Source: Hepsetus odoe
Taxonomy: Eukaryota > Chordata > Actinopteri > Characiformes > Hepsetidae
Direction of reading: 5' to 3'
DNA length: 64,000 bases
Assembly: GCA_017165825.1 (NCBI GenBank)
Contig: CM029366.1
Location: 27,503,969 to 27,567,968 of the forward strand
A program made the position numbers and the translations under genes. Below are positions 44,751 to 55,470 of the stretch, piece after piece (the stretch's first letter is position 1; every line of letters starts with the position of its first letter). The notes beneath the pieces were generated by a model. It was not told where the DNA came from. It saw nothing but the letters and a program-made list of their open reading frames with translations, and did not search any database.

Positions 44751-46025
44751 AGCATGATATTCACTTTTACTTTTTTTCTTTACTCTTTGATTCATTGACA
44801 TTCAAGGCAGATGGCATTCGTCATTCTTCAGCTATCCCTCATTAGTTCACTGTTACTGTTGTTATCAGTCCAGCTTTCCGTTTTATTACTGAACCTTTTA
44901 GCATGCACCAGGGCACCTTTATACCCGTATGTTTGTTATCAAGATATATTCCTTTAATGTGATATTTTTCCATAGTTTCCCAGAGTTAACCACGTATCTG
45001 TTCATGAACTCTTCTGGATACTATATGAGTCAGAAGGTGCATCTTTATCCTCCCTACCTCAGTGGGATGTAATGTGAGGGATGTATACTGCAGACTTGGT
45101 GGCCGTGGCTTTTATTTGTTAACTGCTCTACCCTCGATGCTCCAGAAGCACACGTGTCTTGTGTGAATGATTACATTTTGGAAGAGAGGAAAATCGTGTA
45201 CATTTGATTTGTTTTTTTTTTTTTCCTTTTCTTTTTTTTTAAACTCACTCCCAACACAAGCAAGCTGTCTTGTAGCTTTTATAATGCATGCTCTGCATCT
45301 TTTGGTTGCTACAGTCGAGTTGGGATGGCCAAGATTCAGCTGTGCACGGCTCACACATCTGCTCATTTGTATTTGTCAATGAACGTTATGCGTTGTGCAT
45401 AGACTAAAAGCGATTTTCTTCTGTGCTTTATCTTTGCAGAAAGCCACATTACAGCCCAGCATGAAGGTATAACAGCACTTCCACTTGACCTATTGCTCTA
45501 TCAGCAGAGCTAGTATACCCCTGGTCTTATTTTGTGCCATCCCTTTCTTTGTCTCTTTTTTCTATCTGAGTTTAATGAAAGCCATACACCATGGTGGCTT
45601 TAGGCCACACACTCTGGCATTTCACCTGCCCAGGCAGTTGTTTTGGCAGTGATAACTCCAAGGAAGGCTCGCTAGCTCGCTCTCTCTCTCACTCTCACTC
45701 TCACTCTCACACTCTCTCTCTCTCTATCAACAAATAGCAGACAACTGGCTAAAATGACTCAGTGACAACATGTGGGTGTGATCCTTCTTTTTCTCATAGT
45801 GTGGGAGAGAGTGTCTGTCCGTGTGTGTGTTGTGGCAGTTTGGTTAATAATCCCCTGACCGTTTCATTATAGTAATCAGAGAGCGATCGGCCAGTGCTGG
45901 CAGGATGAGTAAGAGCTCACACACTCGCCTCATTAACTCACATACACACACCACAGTGGCACAATGCTCACCGACAAATTGGAATTGCCTTTGCGGTCGG
46001 CAGACCCTTCAACACCCACAACCCA
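44751..46025. other. Unique sequence, possible microexon
   Basis: No confirmed gene. 45440-45466 could be a 27-nt microexon. A (CT)n-rich patch is at 45681-45725. Confidence 0.5.
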
Positions 46026-46187
46026 CCCACACACACACACACACACACACCGTCCCTCTCTTCTCTCCTATCTGCTCTGCTATCATGTTTCCCATGGTCA
46101 CATTACTCCACTACCTTTCCTTCAGGATAGCGGATGGAGAAAAGAGATGGAAAGTGAAAGCAGAGAGAGAGAGAGAGAGAGAGAGAC
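46026..46187. repeat. (CA)n and (GA)n arrays
   Basis: (CA)n at 46026-46050 and (GA)n at 46161-46187 flank unique sequence. Confidence 0.85.
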
Positions 46188-46780
46188 TGATATTAAATAT
46201 AACCAATGTTATATAACAAAAAATGTTATATATTTTTTTTTTTTGCTTTATGAGGAAGGAGGGAAACTGACCTCAGAAACAGGCCTGGGGTCATTAATTT
46301 ATTTGTTATCAACCATGAATTTAATAATAATTTTTTTTTTTCTTTCCATTGTATTCCAGCTCTGACCAGGCCTGATATTTTGCTCCAAATTCAGATATTA
46401 AGTATATAAGACATAAATTTACTGTTCAAAACACTTCCCAAAAAGTGGGAGGTGACCTGAGAGAACCTAAAAGTGGAAATTAACCTTGATCTCAGGCAGA
46501 GAGATGTTTAGCAAGTAAGACCAGAACTCGATAGGACCCAACTGCGCACACCAAGCTTGGTTTTCCAAATATGTATTTCAAGCCATTTCATTTACACATA
46601 CAGCAGTGACCTACTCTGCATGCCTTCAAGACTGAGTGTAACACTGTGCTGCAGGGAAAAGAACCAGAAACAGTTTTTCATTAGTGCGTAAATTTAGTTT
46701 AACGCTTTGCTGTGTTGAAGTCTTTCACTTGTATGGATCTTAAGTGGGTGCATTTTATTTCAACATGGTAAACAGAGAGA
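46188..46780. other. Unique sequence, nothing seen
   Basis: T runs near 46231 and 46331. No gene or known repeat. Confidence 0.6.
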
Positions 46781-47006
46781 AAGTGAAAGTGACTTATTGT
46801 CGTGGTGAAGACGCACAGAGTGAATGGGTAAAATGCAGAGCCTGCATTTCATTGTGGTTCACTTTGTGCTGTGCTGCAACACTGGGCGGCTTTATCCAGT
46901 GCCCGGGGAGCAGTGATGGGGAGGATACCTTGCACAAGGTTACCTCAGGGCAACCTACTGGTTTGGGATTCAAACCCACTACTTTCCGCTACACCCCCGC
47001 TGCTCC
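46781..47006 (-). mobile_element. SINE type I with internal inversion
   Basis: The outer parts are minus-strand: the 3' end AAGTGAAAGTGAC at 46781 and body plus head at 46881-47006. The block at about 46827-46880 (AAATGCAGAGCC, CATTTCATTGTGGTTCAC, GTGCTGTGCTGC) lies in plus orientation. All blocks belong to the same SINE type. Confidence 0.7.
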
Positions 47007-48304
47007 AGTGACAAAGCAATGTTTTTATGGGACTCATGGAAGCAGACAGGTTGTTTTTATCTATTAACACTCGAGCAATTCTTTTTTAACAGACAGTGTA
47101 CCTCGCCTTCTCCATCTGCAATCATATTGCCATAAACCTATTTCTTGAGCACACTGTTGGCTTTTTTAATCACTGTAGTAAAACTTTTCCTTCTCCAGAC
47201 TGACTGCAGGAGAGCTGCAGATTGTTTTGGGCCTGTGGCAAAAAGCACTGAACCTGGAAACGGCGCCCATTAAACAGCAAAACAGCACTTTTAACATGAG
47301 ACACTTCACTCTGTGGCAGCTTAGTCGCTTTAGGAGAATTCCTAACTTTCTCTCCCTCTTACTCTCACAAACACACTTTTGATTCAGCATGTGCCACTTA
47401 TAGATGATTGACAGCTGGGTTTAGCATTACCTTCCAATACTAATGACATGGAAGTGACACACACTCATCTGCGCATATACCTGTGCCCCCTGCACAATCA
47501 GATGTTTGGAAAGTCTGCATTCTTCAGCCCAGTTCCTTAACCATACTCTTCCTCCTGCCTCTCAGAATGATTCATCTGTTCAAATGACACAGTTCTCTGC
47601 CTGTGAGAATTAAAAGTGACAGATGAATGAACAGATGGATAAATAAAAATGATATAAAAATGAATAAACGAGCAGTTCATTAATTTAAAAAATATATATC
47701 TGTTGTATTTTCATTAAAGCCACACCTTCAAACGTCCTTTAAGTGCTTCTACAAAGCATAAAGTCCAGTTGGAGCGTCAGGCCAGATATTTTTAACCAAA
47801 TCCAAATATAAACTGAGAGTTCACCAAACCAACAGCACCAAAGACTGGATTTGACTGTACTGAAGCAAAATTCTGTCTCAACGAATCGGTATCCTGAGAA
47901 AATTCCAAATTTAACCCTAGTGAAAGAATATAAGTACAAAAATAAATGACCAAACTACATAAACACGTTGAGTTTGAGAGATATTTCAGAGACAATATTC
48001 TAATCCAATCAAATCTGATGTGAATGTTTGGGTCTTGTCAGGTTCAGCTCTAGCTCCAAAATCCAGGACACCTAATAATGTTTCTCGTGGCTCACCGATT
48101 AGCCTGTGGTTAAATAAGCAGCATATTTCCCCTCTCTTTGACACTAATGTTATCCAAGCTGGACCAGCAAACTGTGCAGGCTCAGTACCTCCTTCATCTC
48201 GATCCAGATTTATGGAAGAAAACCACAAAAAGCCACTGACTAATGCAATTAGAAACAAAGAACACCATTCATTAGAGCAACAGCAGAGTGGATACAATAA
48301 AGGA
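47007..48304. other. Unique sequence with a PBX/PREP-type site
   Basis: TGATTGACAG at 47405-47414 exactly matches the decamer known for PBX-PREP/MEIS heterodimers. The surrounding 47170-47460 is repeat-free. No gene seen. Confidence 0.45.
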
Positions 48305-48456
48305 TAGTGTGTGAGTGTTTGTGTGAGTGTTTGTGTGTGTGTGTGTGTATGTGTGTGTGTGTATGGGTGTGAGAGAGAGAGAGAAAGACAGAGTGAGTAT
48401 GTAGATCTGAGAGCAAGAAGGACATTCCATTAAGTGAAAAGGTAGTCCGGGATATG

Positions 48457-48504
<48 letters not shown>
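48305..48504. repeat. (TG)n and (GA)n arrays
   Basis: Interrupted (GT)n at 48305-48370 and (GA)n at 48459-48504 with one AAAG. Confidence 0.9.
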
Positions 48505-50351
48505 GCTAGAGGATATTATCTATTTCAGGATGAATGCACCGCTTGCTCTGAAGTACCAGAGTCGAGGGAGCACTTTTACGGTTATGGAATATTTAAGATT
48601 GCCTGTGGAGAAATTTCTATCAAACACACAGTGAGGCCTATAATACAGTCAAAAACTGGGGGGTACTTCCATAGCATCTATGCTGCATAAGCACTGCACC
48701 TGGATCAGGCATGATTGTCACTAAATAGCGACAGAGTCCTGCTATAACATGAGAAGACTGAACCTAGATCAGCATGTGTTTACTATAATGTTTTGTGCAC
48801 AAGCTCAAGAGTCTTTTCCACAAAGTAGGATTTCTCAGTAAATTGTCCAATGTGAGAACTGTTCAAACGGTCCTTTACCTCTTCTCCTACTGAGCAGGAC
48901 GGAATTTGGGTTAAGAGTGTAAAAATACATAAATCCAGCAAGAAAATAAAAAAAATTTATTCTAATGTAGCAGTTTTGGAGGGGTACTGGGTAACACTGA
49001 CGCCCTCAACTTTGGGGAGCAGGGCCCTGGTCCGGACAACTTCATCAGACTGTGCTCTACGTCATTGGTCCTAACCCTGCATTGTCTCTCTTCAGTAAAG
49101 TGAGTAGACTGTATGATGCTCTGGATGTGATCGCTTTAAAATAGATAACCCTAACCTTTATCAAAAGCTGCAGGTACCCAGTGGTGAATTTCTTTAAAGA
49201 TTTGCATCAAAATAATGATTATTTTTAATGAAATATGGGATTTCATGATTGATTTAAATATTTGTAACTTAAATCTAATTCATTTGAGATTTCAGGTTTA
49301 AATAATACTGAGAACTACCCTCCTACACTAATCTTAAAGTGTCCAATCCTACATTTTCCTTATATTTTATTTTTCTAACCAAAATAGTTTAAATAGACCC
49401 CAAAATGTGTTTTTAAAAATCTGGTTTTTTTACATTTTTTTTTTTACAATGCATCAACATTTTCCAACTTCTCTTTTTGAAATTGTGCCTTTAAGACATA
49501 TATAAATGACCTCCGATTGGTTGCCCTACTTTCACAAAGTGTTATGGCCTAAAAAACTCACTAACTAACTGACTTTCATGCAAATGAGCAAAACTATACT
49601 GCTGCAGCCTGTAGTGCTAGGTATCATAATACAGCCTTCATCTATTAACACTAACCAAAAGTGATAAACCTATTAAAAAAAAAAGGGCCTAAATTATTCC
49701 CAGTAAGAGCAGAAGGAGAGGAACCTGTGTTTCAACATCTTGAATCACATTGCAGTAAATAAAGACATGAGAGGGAAACTGGCAGCTTCACTACTTCAAT
49801 TAATCAGATGATTAATCATCAGATTGGTTTTAATCGAGGTTCAAATTGGGGAATCACTGAAAAGGAATCATAGGCCCTGCGCTACGCCTGCACATGTAAA
49901 GCATTTAGTTAGAGGTCTAGGGTCATTTATATGGATAATCATGCATAAATATTTAACACAATGTATTTTTACGAGCTATCTGTGAATAAATCAGAAGCAC
50001 TGTGTGAATAAATTACAGGCACCTGCATCAGGAGATGGACCTCGGTGCGGCGTGAGAAAACTCACCCTGCTTTTATCAGTGCAAACGCTGTGCAACTACT
50101 AAAATGACTAATTTGTAAGCTCATCTCCCCACAGGCTGTATTTGATCTCGACTTCTTCAGGCCGGGAGTCTTGTATGCCAAGAAACAAAATTAGAAGTCA
50201 ATGCATGTAAACATGGTTAGCGTACAAATCCCAGTTGCTGTTTGAGTTGAATTAGTTCTAGCTGGGGAGGGGAGTGTAATTTATTATGGAAAACTGAATT
50301 TTCCCTTCTTTTTTCAACATATAATGTAAACAAAGCAGAAATTTCAGTTGG
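48505..50351. other. Unique sequence, 1.8 kb
   Basis: No gene confirmed. 50135-50194 could be a short terminal exon. A/T runs near 49400-49445 and 49673-49685. Confidence 0.5.
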
Positions 50352-50780
50352 TGCTGTTGCCCTGGATATGATTTCCAGCTGGGTCTTCTTTGCATGTTCT
50401 CCCTGTTTCTTTGTGGGTTTTCCTCAGGAACTCTTGTTTCTTTCAACAGTCCAAAGACATGTGCGTCAGGTGGATTGGAGATAATTGGCCCTAAGTATCA
50501 CTGTGTGGGTGAATGTGTGTGTAAGTGCATTAGTGAGTCTGCCTCCTGAAGGACTAGTCACCTGTCTAGGGACTTTCTAAACCAGTGGAGTCGAACTCCC
50601 ATCCTGGAGAGCCAGCACAGTCTTCAAACACACTCAGTAAGTGTGAACCAGGTGTGTTTGAGGAGGGAAATCAGTAAACTGTGCTGGACACCAGTCTGAC
50701 ACCACTGTTCTAAACCTTTCATCATATAAGAGCTGGGATATGTTCCACCATGACCTATGACCCTGGTTAGGATCATCTCC
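50352..50780 (+). repeat. Family C repeat split by a MITE
   Basis: CAGCTGGGTCTTCTTTGCATG, TCTCCCTGTTTC, CAGTCCAAAGACATGTGCGT, GGTGGATTGGAGATAATTGG, CACCTGTCTAGGGACTTTCTA. After the MITE it resumes with GAGCTGGGATATGTTCCACC and CCTGGTTAGGAT. The older repeat therefore dates the MITE as the later arrival. Confidence 0.7.
50583..50707. mobile_element. hAT-like MITE, 125 bp, perfect 8-bp duplication
   Basis: Ends CAGTGGAGTCGAACT and (minus strand) CAGTGGTGTCAGACT are imperfect inverted repeats. Flanked by TTCTAAAC at 50575-50582 and 50708-50715. CAG-type ends with an 8-bp duplication are the hallmark of hAT elements. It has no coding capacity and needs a hAT transposase in trans. Confidence 0.85.
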
Positions 50781-50982
50781 TCTGATCACAGAAAAATTAA
50801 GGAAATTTTTCTAAATGAATTACATTTCCAGTTCAAATGATCCATATAGGGAAATCAAGCAAGAAGACAAATATGCGTCCAATATGCGTTCAGTCTGATT
50901 CCAGGTAATCAGACTACATGGCTGCAGCCCTGGCAATTTATAACGCTGAAGTTATAAGACTTTTATTTCATATGGGGATTTA

Positions 50983-51160
50983 GAAGTGAACTGCAAAGCA
51001 CAACACACAGTGAACTGCAACGTACAACGAAATGCAGACTCTGCTTTTAACCCATAAACACGTGCAGCTGGGGGCAATTATTGAAAGCACATGAGGGAGC
51101 AGTGATAGGGACGGTACCTTGCGCAAGGGTACCTCAGAGCAACCTGCTGGCCTACCACTG
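50983..51160 (-). mobile_element. SINE type I, head missing
   Basis: On the minus strand: CAGCAGGTTGCTCTGAGGTA, CCCTTGCGCAAGGTACC, then CAATTGCCCCCAGCTGCACG, GGGTTAAAAGCAGAGTCTGC, ending in AGTTCACTTC. A short CAGTGGTAGGC scrap of head remains. Confidence 0.8.
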
Positions 51161-51312
51161 TTTCTGGGCTACTTCTGGAACAATATAGGGCAGCCAGTTA
51201 GAATCAAGGTAATTTTCATATCTGTCCTAAAAGCACAAAAAAATACATTTAAATAAATAAATAATAATGTGGCAAAGTTAAAAATAAAATATTAGAGATA
51301 TATCACATTTAA

Positions 51313-51560
51313 GGGGCAGCGGTGGCCTAGTGGTTAGGGCGTTGGCCCTGTGATTGGAGGATCTGGGGTTCAAACCCCTTCCCAATAGGTTGCCCTGAGG
51401 TACCCTTGAGCAAGGTGCCGTCCCCGTCCCGCTCCTCCCTGCGATGGGCTGGCGACCTGTCCAGGGTGCGTCCCCCGTCCTCGCCCTGTGTGCACTGGGT
51501 TGGACGCCAGCACTCCCCCACGACCCCGTTTGGGACAAGCGGCAGATAATGGATGGATGG
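51313..51560 (+). mobile_element. SINE type II, full length, perfect 13-bp duplication
   Basis: GGGGCAGCGGTGGCCTAGTGG, GGGGTTCAAACCCC, AGGTACCCTTGAGCAAGGTG, then CTCCCTGCGATGGGCTGGCG and the end ATAATGGATGGATGG. ATATCACATTTAA flanks it at 51300-51312 and 51561-51573. It is the youngest-looking SINE in the window. Confidence 0.95.
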
Positions 51561-51573
51561 ATATCACATTTAA

Positions 51574-52111
51574 AAGAGGGACTGTAAAGGCCCATGACTG
51601 TAATGGATTAACATAGTTTTTAGAAGTTGACCAATGATTGAGCAGTGAGGAATTCTTTTCACGATAGCCGGTTAGTGTCCTTGTCAGAGCACAAACTGCC
51701 AGTGCTCAAAACAAATATCCTGGAATCTGCAGTAGTGCCGACTTCTGCTCTGGTCTGCTGAAGGAGGAAGACAAGGCTCTGCTGGCAGGAACAGTTCAAG
51801 CGGCACATCCAGAGGAGGAAAGGTGACCCTCTGTGTGTGTGTGTTTGTTTATTTGTGCAGGCAGGTAACAGGCCAAAGACACAGACAGAGGCCACATGGG
51901 AAAGGGGCACTATGTCCGAAGAAATGAACGAGAGGAGAATGAGAGAGTGGGGGTGGGGTGGGGTGGGGTGAGGAGTTTTGAGTGGGGCAGGCTGAGATGC
52001 TTTGTGCTGCCTGATGCATTTATATCTGCTGATTACAGTCTGCAGAGAAGATAAGACTCAAGATAGTGACTAGAGTGACAGAAAAATGCCTGCGTGTGTG
52101 TGTGTGTCTGT
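51574..52111. other. Unique sequence with G-quadruplex motif
   Basis: 51949-51968 reads G5-T-G4-T-G4-T-G4, a strong G-quadruplex pattern with single-base loops. No gene seen. Confidence 0.65.
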
Positions 52112-52246
52112 TCACTCAGGTGAGAAAGAGGAGTGAAAGTGATCTTTGTGTTTTTTCACTTTGAGTGGGTGTGTATGTGTGTGTGTGTGCTCACTCAGGT
52201 GAGAAAGAGAAGTAGTGAAAATGATCTGCGTGTGTTTGCACTTTAT

Positions 52247-52298
<52 letters not shown>
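52112..52298. repeat. 79-bp tandem duplication and (TG)n
   Basis: TCACTCAGGTGAGAAAGAG begins both 52112 and 52191. Each unit ends in a TG array, the second grown to about 48 bp (52250-52298). Confidence 0.85.
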
Positions 52299-52303
<5 letters not shown>

Positions 52304-52362
52304 TCAGAATTCAATGTTGTAGTGACAGAACAGCGTAACTCTTATGGCAGCACCAGACAACA

Positions 52363-52365
<3 letters not shown>

Positions 52366-52420
<55 letters not shown>

Positions 52421-52450
52421 CACACACACACACACACACATACACACACT
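52366..52450. repeat. (CT)n followed by (CA)n
   Basis: (CT)n of about 52 bp, then AAA and (CA)n of about 30 bp. Confidence 0.95.
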
Positions 52451-52592
52451 CGGGTTGCCTATAATAAGCTCATAGCCTTTACCCACTTAGACTCTTCTCT
52501 CTTCCCATTATTCATTCAATTACAAACCAACAGCCACATAAATAACATTACAGAGCTCTGCCCAGGAGAGCTGAGCAGCCAAGCTCCCATAA

Positions 52593-52593
<1 letters not shown>

Positions 52594-52659
<66 letters not shown>
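52594..52659. repeat. (CA)n microsatellite, about 66 bp
   Basis: Uninterrupted. Confidence 0.97.
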
Positions 52660-52662
<3 letters not shown>

Positions 52663-52747
52663 GCTTTTCCAAGTTTACAAGTACAGTATAGGAGGGTCTA
52701 GTCCTGTACCCAAAACTCCACACACCTGAATCACAGCTGATTTTCTG

Positions 52748-52900
52748 GGAGAGAGCTTTTGCCTCAAAGTGAGAAGTTCAGGGTTTGATTCCCAGAAAGG
52801 GCAGTCCAGGTACTTTCTGTGTGGAGTTTACATGTTCTCTCGGTTTCTGCATAGGTTTCCTCCTGGAGCTCCAGTTTCCTCCCACCATCCAAAGACAAAA
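52748..52900 (+). repeat. Family C repeat, 5' half
   Basis: GCCTCAAAGTGAGAAGTTCAG, GGGTTTGATTCCCAG, CTTTCTGTGTGGAGTTTACA, TGTTCTC, GTTTCCTCCTGGAGCTCCAG, TTTCCTCCCACCATCCAAAG. The tail is absent. Confidence 0.75.
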
Positions 52901-53090
52901 ATTAATAGGAATTTTTTCAGACATGCCATTATTTCACTATTATCAACATCTAATATAAAAACATGTGTAGGCTTATTGGTCAATCTGGATAAAAAACCCT
53001 CTCTCCAGCACTGAGAAGAAACAGATCATCTGGAAGGTTTCTCTAGAAGGCAGCGTTCCAAAACAAATCTCCTAGAATGACTTTACAGAA

Positions 53091-53330
53091 GTCAGTGGTG
53101 GTCAAGTGGTTCAGGACTAGGCCCTATGATCGGAGGCTCATGAGTCTGACTCAGATCAAGATGTCACCCTAAGGTACCCTTGAGCATGGTATCATCCCCA
53201 TCACTACTCCCTGGGTAGTGGCTGTAGGGCTGCCAACTGTTCCGGGGTCAAATGCAGAAAAGCATTTTTTGTAGTTTTGTGTGTGCTGTGGTGTCCTTGT
53301 GATGACAAATAGACACTTTTACTTCACTTT
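53091..53330 (+). mobile_element. SINE type I, diverged
   Basis: GTCAGTGGTGGTCAAGTGGTT, TAAGGTACCCTTGAGCATGG, CATCACTACTCCCTGGG, end GATGACAAATAGACACTTTT. It is full length but old. Confidence 0.75.
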
Positions 53331-54579
53331 AGAATAATTTAACAAAAAAAGAAAGAAGAGTCGTTCATCTAGATGATTTCAGAAGGAAATGGATGCAAAG
53401 ACTCAAAGGGATTGTTTTGGGAATCCCACCGTCTATAGGCCGTAGGACTGAAAGATCTGCCACCTGCGGAAGACAGCTGAGTGGGAGGGACTGTGAGTAG
53501 AGGTCTGCCAAGGAACCTGAGGGTTTGCCATTGTTTTGGCACCAAAACAGTGGTGAGTAATGGCAGAAGGCAGGCAATCCACCAACTAATGCATACATAC
53601 ATATATATACATATATATATGGATAACTACATATGAGGTCATTCTTAATGCTTAATGGGTTAAAGTGTGCTCTGTGCACAGAGGTGTGAGAACACTTCCT
53701 GTGCATTGTCTGAACAAAAGAGTGTGTTTATATGGCATATGTCTGCATGTGCTTTCAATAATGCAATAATATGTAGCATACAGTCTCTCCATCTTGCTCT
53801 CTCTCTTACACTCTCTCCACAATCAAAGCAAAGAGAGAGAGAAGTTCATCCTCTTCCATTATCAGACTCTCACGACTGCTTGCCCTGACAGTCCAATTTT
53901 TCAAAGCCAACGCTCCGTCATCCCTAATTCATTTTTCTCTTCCGTAATTTATTTTTCCCCTGACCCCCTCGCACAAAGAGCGACAGGCACTGTTTTATTC
54001 GCACCCACCGCCTCACCACCCACCCCCACCACCGACATAGAGATGTAAGACACTGACTCATTATGCTTCAGCAGATATATCTTCATACATCTCTACGGCG
54101 GTCTGTCACGCCGCACGCCGCATGCACGGTAAGCGCGCGTTATCAGTGGCGGCTGTCTGTATTAGATTACTGCCGCTATCCTGATAGAGTGGAGGGCTTG
54201 TCCCAATGGCAAATGAATACATCATTTCTGGGCTGATGTGTCTGATGGGACGGGCCTCGTTCAGTCTGGCTGTGCTAAACCACATAAGAGGCTCTTTTAA
54301 AGGCCAGAAGAAGAAGAAGAAGGTGCTGTTGGGTGATGTGGGGTTCACCTCCTCATGCATTTTGCTAGTCCCCATGAACAGAAAAGGTGAAATGCCAAAT
54401 ACTTTTCTCTCCTCCTCAGCCCTGAAATCTCTGAGGCATAGACTTTACTTAAAGTGTAAAAAAATATTTACATCTAGTGTACTTTATACACTATTTTATA
54501 CACTATTTTATATTTACATCTAGTGTACTCTCAGCATTAGCGCTGCATGATGGACCCTTGAAAGGAATTCATTTCCTTT
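53331..54579. other. Unique sequence, candidate conserved element
   Basis: 54090-54310 keeps many CpGs (for example GGTAAGCGCGCGTTATCAG) amid CpG-poor DNA and has no repeat signature. TATA/TACA patch near 53585-53625. No gene confirmed. Confidence 0.5.
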
Positions 54580-55012
54580 GGGGCAGCGGTGGCCTAGTGG
54601 TTGGGGAGTTGGCCACAGAATCGGAAGATTGTGGGTTCAAACCCCGTACCAGTAGGTTGCCCTGAGGTACCCTTGAGCAAGGTATCGTCCCCGTCACTAT
54701 TCCCCGAGCGCTTTCATAGCTGCTGCATGTGTTTGTGCATGGGTTAAATGCAGAGATCCAGTTTCGTTGTGGTGTGCTGCGCTGTGCTGTGTGTACTTAG
54801 GGGTGGTGGTGGTCTAGTGGTAGGATACTTGCCTTGTCTGGATCAAGAGGTCCCTGGTTCGAATCCCACCTCTAGCGCTACCACCACTGGGTCCCTGAGC
54901 AAGACCCTTAACCCTGAGTTGCTCCAGGGGGACTGTCCCTGTAATTAGGACATGTAAGTCGCTCTGGATAAGTGCCGTAAATGTACTTACGATGACAAGA
55001 ATAGTCACTTTT
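54580..55012 (+). mobile_element. SINE type I interrupted by a type III SINE
   Basis: GGGGCAGCGGTGGCCTAGTGG, GGGTTCAAACCCC, AGGTACCCTTGAGCAAGGTA, GGGTTAAATGCAGAGATCC, TGCTGTGTGTACTTA. After the insertion it resumes CGATGACAAGAATAGTCACTT. The two parts join into a standard type I end. Confidence 0.9.
54800..54981 (+). mobile_element. SINE type III nested in the type I SINE
   Basis: GGGGTGGTGGTGGTCTAGTGG, GGTTCGAATCCC, CAAGACCCTTAACCCTGAGT, GTCGCTCTGGATAAGTGCCG. Flanked by TGTACTTA at 54792-54799 and 54982-54989. The tail lacks part of GAGCGTCTGCTAAAT, as in the copy at 10784. Confidence 0.9.
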
Positions 55013-55391
55013 CTGCAAAATTCAACCTTAAATTTTTATTTGATTGTTTTCTTCAGGCAGGTGTTTTAAGTTTAATAGGAAAAGAAACAGACAAAATATG
55101 AAACTATAGAAAAAAGTAGCACATGTTCACCAAAAGTCTGCATCTATGTGTCCATATCAGTTTTAAGAAGTTTTGCAGGGTTTCTAAGAACAGCTGGATA
55201 TCAAAATGAGTGTGACGTGACCAGATACACACGTTTTCACTATTTGCTCACCTTTACCAAACTTAAAATCCATCTCTCTCCGCTCGCTCACTCATGCCTC
55301 TTTGCCTCGCCCAAAGCTCCTGAGGCCTCTTCTTTTGTACAGTTCTTCCTCCATCCACACGGTCTCCCTGGGACTCACAAAACCCTTCACC
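55013..55391. other. Unique sequence, nothing seen
   Basis: No gene or known repeat. Confidence 0.6.
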
Positions 55392-55470
55392 CCAACTTGC
55401 TCCAGCGGGACTGTCCCTGTAGGTAGGAACTGCATGTCGCTCTGGATAAAAGTGTCAGCTAAATGTGCAG
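55392..55470 (+). repeat. SINE type III tail fragment
   Basis: TTGCTCCAGCGGGACTGTCC, GTCGCTCTGGATAAAAGTGTC, AGCTAAATG. Head and body are absent. Confidence 0.75.
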
